12,759 nucleotides of DNA, from the NCBI GenBank assembly GCA_012961055.1, contig DUAA01000232.1, positions 1-12,759 of the forward strand. The letters are read 5' to 3'. Of this stretch, positions 1-7,746 are shown piece by piece. The position numbers were made by a program, and so were the translations under genes. Source of the stretch: Nitrospinaceae bacterium. Its GTDB lineage: Bacteria; Nitrospinota; Nitrospinia; Nitrospinales; VA-1. Each line of letters starts with the position of its first letter. The first letter of the stretch is position 1. The notes under the pieces are model-generated. The model worked only from the letters and a program-made list of their open reading frames with translations, was not told the origin of the DNA and did not search any database.

Positions 1-1740
<1,740 letters not shown>

Positions 1741-1803
1741 GAACGTATCCTTGCATTCCTGAGGTGACGTTTCAGGCAGGGTTAAAGCTGTATAATTCAT
1801 GAA

Positions 1804-2331
1804 CTACAATTCCTCAATCGTTACATTAGAGTTGGTATAAATACAGATGGATTCAGTGATTACCATCGCTTCTTCAACGATATTACGTGCTGAAAGATCG
1901 CTGTGTTTGACCAGGGCTTTTGCGGCGGCAGATGCGAACATTCCTCCCGAACCGATAGCTAAAATGCCATCATCGGGTTCTATCACATCTCCTGTCCCAG
2001 AAAGCAGGAGGGAGTGATCTTTGTCAATTACTATTAGCATTGCCTCCAAGCGCCTTAGCATTTTATCAGTGCGCCAGTCTTTAGCTAATTCAACGGCTGA
2101 GCGGGGTAGGTTGCCCTGGAATTTTTCCAGTTTTTCTTCAAATCGGCCAAATAGAGAAAAAGCGTCTGCAGTGGACCCGGCGAATCCGCCGACCACCTTG
2201 TCGTGGTACATGCGCCGGACTTTACTGGCTGAATGTTTCATTATTGTGCTGCCCAGAGTTACTTGTCCATCACCGCCTATGGCAACTTTACCCTTATGAC
2301 GAACAGCTAGTATTGTGGTTGCTTGCATCAT
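1804..2331 (-). CDS. hslV: HslV, threonine peptidase of the HslVU protease
   Basis: Proteasome-like peptidase that forms a double hexamer and degrades proteins unfolded by HslU. The protein is 175 aa, typical for the family. The sequence begins [10 protein letters not shown], so the catalytic N-terminal threonine is Thr5. Relative to it, the conserved Asp17 and Lys33 of the E. coli numbering are present as D21 (GGDGQ) and K37 (SKVRR). Other HslV hallmarks are [10 protein letters not shown] (48-57) and [18 protein letters not shown] in mid-protein. Unlike E. coli, where only Met is removed, a four-residue leader must be processed here to expose the threonine. Two ATGs in tandem (2331 and 2328) are possible starts, and no Shine-Dalgarno sequence is seen. 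It lies 48 nt after xerC and directly before hslU. Confidence 0.96.
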   Translation of the reverse strand: MMQATTILAVRHKGKVAIGGDGQVTLGSTIMKHSASKVRRMYHDKVVGGFAGSTADAFSLFGRFEEKLEKFQGNLPRSAVELAKDWRTDKMLRRLEAMLIVIDKDHSLLLSGTGDVIEPDDGILAIGSGGMFASAAAKALVKHSDLSARNIVEEAMVITESICIYTNSNVTIEEL

Positions 2332-2379
2332 ATCGAGTATTGTACTGGCATTAGGGGAAAAAGGGAAACCCGATTAATA

Positions 2380-3309
2380 TCACTCTATCGCGGGTTTTTC
2401 TTTGGCTCGAGGATGTGCCCTGTCATATGTTTCTGACAATCGATCGAGCGTTAAATGAGTGTACTTCTGGGTGGTAGACAAGCTGGAATGGCCCAGCAGT
2501 TCTTGAATGGATCGTAAATCTGCCCCGCCTTCCAATAGATGTGTGGCAAAAGAATGCCGGATCGAATGTGGAGAACCTCCACCTGGGAAATTTCCTTGCT
2601 TAATATATTTTTCCACAACCTTTCGCATTCCCCGAACCGTGATTGCTGCCCCTCGATAATTGAGAAACAGTTTGTCTGGTCCGGGATTAAACTTCCGTAC
2701 TTTATCCATTCTGACAATTAGATACGTTTCCAAAGCTTTAACACATTGATGTCCCAAGGGTAGAAGGCGTTCTTTCCCACCTTTCCCCAGTACTTTGACC
2801 ATGCGGGAGTCCGGGTTAATATCTTCTCGTGTCAACGAAACCAGTTCACTGATGCGCAATCCACAACTGTAAAACAATTCGAGCATGGCCCTGTCACGGA
2901 CTGGCAGGAACCCTTTACCTTCGGGTAATTCCAATAGGCGGAACATCTCATCGACGGAAAAATAAGAAGGCAGTTTGTTCTGTATTCGGGGTGTGGGAAC
3001 GGTCTTGGCAACATTATTCTGGATAATATCTTCGCGACACAGGAACCTAAAAAATGACCTCAATGTTGAAAGCTTGCGTCGCATGGTGGACCCTGATAAA
3101 TTCTTCTCGTAAAGATGAACCATAAATGAACGTAATGCCAATCGATCTATCTTTTCAAGACGAACGGTACCGGATTCAACGGCATGGCCGGAATAAATCA
3201 AAAAACTCCAGAATTGTGAGATATCATTAAAATAACTTTCCAACGTATGTGGAGAAGCATTTTTTTCCACAAGCAGGTAATTTTTGAATTCTTGTAGGGC
3301 CTTTTCCAC
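2380..3309 (-). CDS. xerC: Tyrosine recombinase XerC
   Basis: Site-specific recombinase that with XerD resolves chromosome dimers at dif. It has an N-terminal SAM-like core-binding domain (about 1-90) and a C-terminal catalytic domain. All tyrosine-recombinase residues are visible, numbered from the TTG at 3312: R153 (CGLRISEL), K177 (VLGKGGKE), H249 and R252 (HSIRHSFATHLLEGG), H275 (LLGHSS) and nucleophile Y284 (TQKYTHL). Length of about 310 aa fits the family. There is no ATG: TTG at 3312 and GTG at 3309 are adjacent. I chose GTG because it sits 8 nt from AAAGG, against 5 nt for TTG. It is the first gene of the operon with hslV and hslU, an order known from many bacteria (codV-clpQ-clpY in Bacillus). 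The simple, non-integron arrangement and housekeeping context argue for XerC rather than a phage or integron integrase. Confidence 0.93.
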   Translation of the reverse strand: MEKALQEFKNYLLVEKNASPHTLESYFNDISQFWSFLIYSGHAVESGTVRLEKIDRLALRSFMVHLYEKNLSGSTMRRKLSTLRSFFRFLCREDIIQNNVAKTVPTPRIQNKLPSYFSVDEMFRLLELPEGKGFLPVRDRAMLELFYSCGLRISELVSLTREDINPDSRMVKVLGKGGKERLLPLGHQCVKALETYLIVRMDKVRKFNPGPDKLFLNYRGAAITVRGMRKVVEKYIKQGNFPGGGSPHSIRHSFATHLLEGGADLRSIQELLGHSSLSTTQKYTHLTLDRLSETYDRAHPRAKEKPAIE

Positions 3310-3338
3310 CAAATAAACCTTTATTTATCAATGTTATC

Positions 3339-3367
3339 AAAATACCTGACTGGAAAGGGGAAGTCAA
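3339..3367 (-). promoter_or_regulatory. Sigma70-type promoter of the xerC-hslV-hslU-argB operon
   Basis: On the minus strand, TTGACT (3367-3362) and TATTTT (3344-3339) are separated by exactly 17 nt. Transcription would start near 3332, giving a leader of about 20 nt that contains the AAAGG ribosome-binding site of xerC. It is the only good -35/-10 pair I see upstream of this gene; no operator is evident. Confidence 0.55.
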
Positions 3368-3495
3368 GTTGCGCTAAATTGTGTTTACTATTTGAAACTG
3401 TCCTGGTTTGAGTCCATAATTTGCTAAGTTGTTAGTTTGTCAAATGCTGACCAGGATTTGGGTCGCTTAACATGATTTACCATTTAGGGAGTATT

Positions 3496-4062
3496 ATGTC
3501 TGATTCAATGAATCCTGAGTTCGAAAAAGAACGGCAGCAGGCTGGTGAAGAATTCCGAAAAATATCTGAAATCCGTCAAAGACTGGACATCCTAGCAGAA
3601 CATGTGGAGTCCCGAAAAGAGGGTTTGGAAGAAGAAATTCAAGAGTATCTCCACGAGTCTTTAGCCAATGCGCGTGATTCGATGGCGAGGATCGAAGAAA
3701 ATATTGCACCCAAAGTTGAAAAGGCAATCTGCACTAAGCTAGGAGAAATTGACCGTAGGATGATGCGGATGAACGAAGATGGACTGGAGGCGGTGCGGCA
3801 AGAGCTTGTGAAAGCTACCCCGGAGATCACCAAAAGTATTCTGGAAGGTCTCGACAAGGTGGTGGCGGAGAATACCCGCTTTGTAAAAATGGAAATAATG
3901 AATGAGATTAAGGAAGAACTCAACAAGATAGTTCAGTTAGCCATTCAGCCTATAAACGAAAAACTGGATAACGAGCTGCCAACATTAAAATCTCTGGCAA
4001 TTTCAGGATTGGTTCTTGCGGGGGTGGCTTTATTAGGAGTAATCTGGTTTGGGGTCAGGTGA
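3496..4062 (+). CDS. Coiled-coil protein with C-terminal membrane anchor, function unknown
   Basis: I do not recognise a named family. The 188-residue product is very rich in Glu, Lys and Arg with heptad-like spacing from about 10 to 160, suggesting a long helical coiled coil. Residues 166-186 (LAISGLVLAGVALLGVIWFG) form one hydrophobic helix, followed by only Val-Arg. This is a tail-anchored layout: the coiled coil would sit in the cytoplasm and the C-terminus in the inner membrane. No signal peptide, Cys pair or enzyme motif is visible. An in-frame ATG at 3472 would add eight residues, but the ATG at 3496 is preceded by AGGGAG about 5 nt upstream and gives a better start. The gene stands alone between the divergent xerC operon and convergent genes. 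A membrane-tethered scaffold or a cell-envelope or division-related role is possible but unsupported. Confidence 0.8.
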   Translation: MSDSMNPEFEKERQQAGEEFRKISEIRQRLDILAEHVESRKEGLEEEIQEYLHESLANARDSMARIEENIAPKVEKAICTKLGEIDRRMMRMNEDGLEAVRQELVKATPEITKSILEGLDKVVAENTRFVKMEIMNEIKEELNKIVQLAIQPINEKLDNELPTLKSLAISGLVLAGVALLGVIWFGVR

Positions 4063-4222
4063 TCAGCCAGAACAGAAAAAAGAAAAGAATGCTGGAAAGA
4101 ACCACCTGCCAAACAAATCCGAATCCCGGCCCAGTAAAAAGGATTAACACGGTGCAGGTGCATAGGATGAGAAAAGCCAGTATCAACCGGGTGCGTCTTT
4201 TGAAAATAGGTTCCGGTTCCAT
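4055..4222 (-). CDS. 55-residue two-helix small membrane protein
   Basis: Short gene below the usual length cut-off. It reads ATG at 4222 to TGA at 4057-4055 and gives 55 residues. The N-terminus MEPEPIFKRRTR is charged (KRRTR at 8-12), followed by two hydrophobic helices: about 13-30 (LILAFLILCTCTVLILFT) and about 34-54 (FGFVWQVVLSSILFFFLFWL), joined by GPG. The positive N-terminus predicts both ends in the cytoplasm. The ATG lies 3 nt after the stop codon of the upstream gene (4226-4732), so translation is probably coupled; no separate Shine-Dalgarno sequence is seen. Its last codons overlap the 3' end of the convergent coiled-coil gene by 8 bp. Coding status is inferred from the uninterrupted hydrophobic pattern and tight junction. 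I know no family for it. Confidence 0.6.
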   Translation of the reverse strand: MEPEPIFKRRTRLILAFLILCTCTVLILFTGPGFGFVWQVVLSSILFFFLFWLIT

Positions 4223-4225
4223 AAG

Positions 4226-4732
4226 TTATTGACCGCTTTCATTCTGGAGAAGTAGTTTTTTGATATGCTCAATTTCCACTATTTCTTCCGCTTCCAATAA
4301 CAGGTCGTTAGCCGAAAACTTTGCTAAACCTTCCATATCTGTGATTTCCCTAGGGTCGGTGTCAATGCCGGAAGAAGATTCCAGGTAATTTCGAATTTCT
4401 TCCTGACTGAAGGTTTTGCGAATGGCTTCGGCGAAATTTGCCAGAAGGGATTCTAGGTGTTTGACCTGCTCAATAGGTACGCTGTAGTGTTCCTGAACCG
4501 TCAGAGCATAGCTCATCTTCAATGCACGTCCGCCCTGGTTTAACGGATGTTCTTCAGGCTTGTTATTATCGATGGGATACAGCATCTGAAGTTTCCGCCT
4601 GGTTTTTCTAAGCAAACGGAAATTTACTCCAAATTTTTTTCCAATCAAAAAAGTAAGACTCGCATGGGTTCCATTACGCTCAGAAATCTTTACAGCTTCC
4701 TGACAATATTCTTGAACCTGTTTTATTTTCAT
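4226..4732 (-). CDS. Hypothetical protein, 168 aa, basic N-terminal half and acidic C-terminal half
   Basis: I do not recognise this protein. Residues 25-52 are markedly basic (GKKFGVNFRLLRKTRRKLQM), which could contact nucleic acid or acidic membrane surfaces. Residues 85-168 are mainly helical and acidic and end in a Glu/Leu-rich segment (ANDLLLEAEEIVEIEHIKKL). There is no signal peptide, membrane segment or Cys/His metal motif. The ATG at 4732 has no Shine-Dalgarno sequence. Instead a promoter-like pair lies just upstream, with the -10 box 6 nt from the ATG, suggesting a leaderless transcript. The 55-residue membrane protein gene follows after 3 nt, so the two may act together. Full-length coding is credible because the composition is protein-like throughout and no competing frame is better. 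Confidence 0.75.
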   Translation of the reverse strand: MKIKQVQEYCQEAVKISERNGTHASLTFLIGKKFGVNFRLLRKTRRKLQMLYPIDNNKPEEHPLNQGGRALKMSYALTVQEHYSVPIEQVKHLESLLANFAEAIRKTFSQEEIRNYLESSSGIDTDPREITDMEGLAKFSANDLLLEAEEIVEIEHIKKLLLQNESGQ

Positions 4733-4738
4733 GCACTT

Positions 4739-4767
4739 ATTATTCTTGTATTGAGGGTGGATGTAAA
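4739..4767 (-). promoter_or_regulatory. Promoter predicting a leaderless mRNA for the 168-aa gene
   Basis: On the minus strand TTTACA (4767-4762) and AATAAT (4744-4739) are separated by 17 nt; each hexamer matches the sigma70 consensus at five of six positions. Exactly six bases (AAGTGC) separate the -10 box from the ATG at 4732-4730, so +1 should fall on the A of the start codon. The gene has no Shine-Dalgarno sequence, which agrees with leaderless translation. Confidence 0.45.
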
Positions 4768-4874
4768 CCCTTTAATGCCACAAACAGGTTTTATTTCGGG
4801 TAGGGCTTTGTTTTAATAACTTGCTTGCAGACTGTTGGCTTGTTGTGGGGAAACTTCAGGTTTGAACTCCTCGC

Positions 4875-5501
4875 CTACTTTTCCGTCAGCTGACCCTGCA
4901 TTTTAGCGCAGAGGTAAGCAAAAAGGCGAGTTGCGGAATGAAAAAAGAGTTCGTTCCCTTTCACCGGCTGCACGTGGATGAAGTGCATCCCCGCATCAAT
5001 GGCTCCTCCATCGGTCACATAATTATCTCCGATCATGCAGACCTTGTTAGGGTCCTCTAATTTAAGAAATTTGGTCATGGCGATGTGAAATCCGGTCGGA
5101 TCCGGTTTTGGGGGTACGTTGTGGACAACCTCAACCCCGATATCCTGAAACTGTTGGAACCGACCTTTCGAAGCATTGGTATAAATGGCTATTTTAAATC
5201 CTTTTTTCAGCATGGCACGAACATGATTTAATATGCCGGAGTTGAATTCCCTGATATGATGAGGTCCCAGAGTGCCATCGGCATCGAGAAGAATCCCTTC
5301 AACGCCTTTTGAGAACAGGCGATCAATGGAAACATCCTCAAACCTTTTGACCTGCATAAAAGTTTTTGTTCGGGAAGGACTGAATGGGAGAGAAATGAAT
5401 CGGGATACTTTAGGCCAAGTCAAGCCTTCACATTCAGAAGATTCTCCCCTGTTAATGTCGAATCTCTTTGTATTGCTGGATTTTTTAGCGCTATGATCCA
5501 T
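4875..5501 (-). CDS. HAD-superfamily hydrolase, YqeG / phosphatidylglycerophosphatase type (subfamily IIIA)
   Basis: Phosphatase of the haloacid dehalogenase fold. Numbered from the GTG at 5510, the four HAD motifs are: motif I LLDADGT with nucleophile D76 and acid/base D78; motif II YTNAS with T111; motif III K135 in PPKPDP; and motif IV IGDNYVTD with D162 and D167. The KPDPTGFHIA segment and the small cap-less layout resemble the YqeG/Gep4 group. Characterised members of that group dephosphorylate phosphatidylglycerophosphate, so a role in phospholipid synthesis at the membrane face is plausible, though the substrate cannot be read from sequence. About 50 polar residues precede the part that aligns with the family. 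Possible starts are GTG 5510, ATG 5501 and ATG 5357, none with a Shine-Dalgarno sequence. I chose 5501 provisionally. The 5357 start would give a typical ~160-aa family member. Confidence 0.8.
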   Translation of the reverse strand: MDHSAKKSSNTKRFDINRGESSECEGLTWPKVSRFISLPFSPSRTKTFMQVKRFEDVSIDRLFSKGVEGILLDADGTLGPHHIREFNSGILNHVRAMLKKGFKIAIYTNASKGRFQQFQDIGVEVVHNVPPKPDPTGFHIAMTKFLKLEDPNKVCMIGDNYVTDGGAIDAGMHFIHVQPVKGNELFFHSATRLFAYLCAKMQGQLTEK

Positions 5502-5653
5502 AACGATCACGGCTAGTGGGTGCAGTAAAACTTAATGGTTGGGCCATACTCAAGGAAATCCATAAAATTTTAATAGTTGCATTTTGCACCGAATGAAATG
5601 AGTGGGGCAAGTCTTTTTTAGGGTTCAATATTCGACTGTATTATAAATTCGCG

Positions 5654-5666
5654 AGCTGGACCAGCT
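5654..5666. promoter_or_regulatory. 13-base perfect palindrome near the start of the TPR/pseudoprotease operon
   Basis: AGCTGG and CCAGCT flank a single central A, giving a perfect inverted repeat. It lies just after a -10-like TATTAT (5639-5644) and before the GGGAGG ribosome-binding site of the gene at 5695, where a repressor operator would be expected. No clear -35 box was found. A 13-base palindrome can occur by chance in a sequence this long, so this is only a candidate operator. Confidence 0.25.
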
Positions 5667-5694
5667 TTTAGGAGTATAGGGAGGCTAAAACAAA

Positions 5695-6768
5695 TTGAAC
5701 AAGCTAACAAAATATGAAGCTATTCAAGCTGGAAAGGGCTCCCCCATTAAATTGGGAGTCGTTGCTTGTATTATTTTGAATATTCTATTTGTTTTTTCTA
5801 TGGTTTCTGAATTGCAGGCTCGAACAGCTGAGGAGTGGTATTCTCTTGGCTTTGAACAGAATTTAGAGGGTAGGAAAGAAAACGCAATTCGATCTTACCA
5901 ACAGGCTTTGCGGCTCAAGAAAAATTGGCCGCAGGCTCACCATAATTTGTCCTTATTATTCTATCAACTCAAGGACGGGGTGAAAGCGGTTCACCATTTG
6001 CGTTTGGCCGAAAAGTTTTACCTGGAAGATTCTAGTCTGGAATCAATACGCAACTTGCAAGTCGTCAGAAAAAATCTTCAAAAAACCTATGCAGAATTTG
6101 ATATCAACCCACAAGAGTTTGATGAACTCGAGAACTTGCATCCTGTTTCTCAATCCCCAACCTGGAAAGTTGAAAGTTATGGTTTCGCGTTTGGGGGGTA
6201 TGTGTTCACGCTGGCTAATAGCTTGGCAGATGTGAACCAGGTGCGGGTGCGGTTGGGCGGTCAGCCTCCCATACCCGCCGAAATTGTGAAGCGTTACATT
6301 ATCTATGATCTGGCTCTCTTAAAGCTGGAGACGGCGGTTCCAGGATTTCAGTTTGCCGATTCTTCAATCCATAAGGTAGGGGATTTTCTAGCATCGCCAG
6401 ATTTTGGCGGTTCTGGTCGCTACTCTGTGATGAAAGGAGTGATTACGGGATTGAAAGCGATAATGAACGATAAGAATATATTTGAACTTAAGTTCTCATC
6501 GCCACCGGTGCAGGGCTTTCCCTTGTTGAATGATGCCGGACAAGTTGCGGGTATGGTTCTTTCAACTGAGAAAATCATAGATAATTTCCAAGCAGCTGGT
6601 TTGCCACCGGAAGGAAGTATTGCCCTCAAATCTTCCTATCTCACGCGCATATTTTCCCTATATATCAATTCGCTACGCGGGCCCACAAGGAAAAGCTCAA
6701 ATCCTAATATAGAGCGTGTTGTAGCCGCCAACGCGAAGTCAGCCCTGGCAGTTATTGAAGGTAGATGA
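5695..6768 (+). CDS. Membrane-anchored TPR protein with a catalytically dead trypsin/HtrA-like domain
   Basis: The 357-aa product has a short cytoplasmic N-terminus and a hydrophobic helix at 19-37 (signal anchor or uncleaved signal peptide). Two TPR-like helical pairs follow at about 44-108 (EEWYSLGFEQNLEGRKENAI, then WPQAHHNLSLLFYQLKDG). Residues about 160-320 look like the trypsin-like fold of HtrA/DegP proteases: GYVFTLANSL matches the strand that normally carries the catalytic His, YDLALLKLE (204-212) keeps the Asp (D205), and PVQGFPLLNDAGQVAGMVL matches GNSGGPLLN-xGQVxGV. In my alignment the catalytic His is replaced by N175 and the Ser by Q273, so peptidase activity is not expected. 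The role may be periplasmic substrate or partner binding (inference). The start is TTG, 10 nt after GGGAGG. The stop overlaps the next start as ATGA, so the two proteins are coupled. Confidence 0.75.
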   Translation: MNKLTKYEAIQAGKGSPIKLGVVACIILNILFVFSMVSELQARTAEEWYSLGFEQNLEGRKENAIRSYQQALRLKKNWPQAHHNLSLLFYQLKDGVKAVHHLRLAEKFYLEDSSLESIRNLQVVRKNLQKTYAEFDINPQEFDELENLHPVSQSPTWKVESYGFAFGGYVFTLANSLADVNQVRVRLGGQPPIPAEIVKRYIIYDLALLKLETAVPGFQFADSSIHKVGDFLASPDFGGSGRYSVMKGVITGLKAIMNDKNIFELKFSSPPVQGFPLLNDAGQVAGMVLSTEKIIDNFQAAGLPPEGSIALKSSYLTRIFSLYINSLRGPTRKSSNPNIERVVAANAKSALAVIEGR

Positions 6769-7463
6769 AGCCCTTGGAATCACGAAGCTGCAAGCAGAAA
6801 CATGAACCAATGGTTTTTATGACGAGGACTATTGTTTTTCTTTTTGTGCTTTTGCTTTCTATAAAAGCTTTTGCTTTTGAGATTGTCATCAAATTGACGG
6901 GGCATGAAGAATTTCCTGGGTTGATTAGCGTTGATGCAGGAGCCGGAAAAAAGTTTGACCGGCTCTGCCTGTTGGGGCAGGAAGCGTATGGGAGTATCGA
7001 CCTGAATTTTATTATGGCTCTGGCAAAACAAGGTGTTCCCCAGGGTAATTACAAAATTTCCAGCGCTTTCCCTGAGGAGCAGTGGCCTACCTCTTCGTTT
7101 AGTGCTAATGGGGCATTGAGGTTGCTGCCTCAAACTAAATTTGCCCAAAAATTTTTACGAAAGTTGGGCAAAAAGGGATTGGCTCTTCACGCCAAGGACT
7201 TTTATCCGCTGGCAGGGAAAATGACTACCAATCCTAAGATGGTCCAGTTTTTTAGCGACCAGTTATTCGAACGCCTAGCTAAAAGGTGGGGCACCCTGCG
7301 AATTTCCAATTGGGATATGGGACGCTTCCACGACTTTTATCGAAGAAATACGAAATCGGATAAACAATGGGAAGTTCAGGTTCAGGGCAGTATATTGGAG
7401 CAGGTAAAAAATATCTGCGCCCCGTTGAAAGTTCAACGTAAACCCGACGGCCCACTCGAATAA
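6765..7463 (+). CDS. Secreted protein of unknown function, possibly a degenerate L,D-transpeptidase-like domain
   Basis: 232 aa from the ATG that overlaps the upstream stop (ATGA), which shows translational coupling with the TPR/pseudoprotease gene. A Sec-type signal sequence covers about 20-38 (TRTIVFLFVLLLSIKAFAFE); cleavage after AFA is likely, so the protein acts outside the cytoplasm. Internal ATGs at residues 16 and 19 are alternative starts and give a more standard signal peptide. In the mature part, KQGVPQGNYKISS (88-100), GLALHAKDF (138-146) and RISNWDMGRFHDFY (179-192) fall in the order and rough spacing of the YkuD fold elements TPTGxF, GIHG and SHGCIR. The expected catalytic His and Cys of the last motif would be N182 and D184. 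That resemblance is weak and by eye. C68 and C218 could form a disulfide. I assign no activity. Confidence 0.7.
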   Translation: MKPLESRSCKQKHEPMVFMTRTIVFLFVLLLSIKAFAFEIVIKLTGHEEFPGLISVDAGAGKKFDRLCLLGQEAYGSIDLNFIMALAKQGVPQGNYKISSAFPEEQWPTSSFSANGALRLLPQTKFAQKFLRKLGKKGLALHAKDFYPLAGKMTTNPKMVQFFSDQLFERLAKRWGTLRISNWDMGRFHDFYRRNTKSDKQWEVQVQGSILEQVKNICAPLKVQRKPDGPLE

Positions 7464-7523
7464 ACTCGGCGCGTGGGAGAACCAAGAATCCTCCAGAACT
7501 GTTTTATAGATGAGAATTTTGAC

Positions 7524-7730
7524 CTAGAACCTATCCGCCAGTTCGCCGTCCATTGCTTTTTTTATCGTGTAACCGGGGCTCAGGTCATTGGGAATCAAAT
7601 AATGTTGTGTTCCGTGATAGCTTTTGGTGTTGTGGCCCCGTTCATAATATTTTGATAATAGAGTGGGGAGATCTATGTATACACTTTCATTTGGAATTAT
7701 CAGAAGATTTCTGAATCTAAAACGCCACAC
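7524..7730 (-). CDS. Doubtful short ORF, 68 aa, downstream of the slipin gene
   Basis: This frame lies on the same strand as the slipin gene and starts 16 nt after its stop if the GTG at 7730 is used, with AAAGGA about 12 nt upstream. A GTG at 7772 would instead overlap the slipin gene by 26 nt. The product (for example LPTLLSKYYERGHNTKSYHG and YTIKKAMDGELADRF) has protein-like composition but matches no family I know. It could be a small gene, the remnant of a longer one, or chance. The opposite strand at 7473-7655 is also open but looks poorer. Confidence 0.35.
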   Translation of the reverse strand: MWRFRFRNLLIIPNESVYIDLPTLLSKYYERGHNTKSYHGTQHYLIPNDLSPGYTIKKAMDGELADRF

Positions 7731-7746
7731 ATTCTTATTTTTTCCT

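Noticed and set aside
1741..1800. Upstream in-frame ATG for hslU giving 20 extra residues
   Set aside because: The extra residues do not resemble HslU N-termini and the ATG at 1740 has the better ribosome-binding site.
3401..3456. 7-bp inverted repeat TCCTGGT / ACCAGGA with a 42-nt loop upstream of the coiled-coil gene
   Set aside because: Short arms far apart; expected by chance and not placed at a recognisable promoter.
3945..4163. 72-codon minus-strand frame ending inside the coiled-coil gene
   Set aside because: Overlaps the 3' part of the coiled-coil gene and competes with the better 55-residue frame at 4055-4222.
6780..7148. 122-codon open frame on the minus strand
   Set aside because: Antisense to the secreted-protein gene, which has an ATGA junction and signal peptide; the opposite product is low-complexity and basic.
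7473..7655. 60-codon plus-strand open frame after the secreted-protein gene
   Set aside because: GTG start without clear signal, no family resemblance, and the opposite frame is more protein-like.
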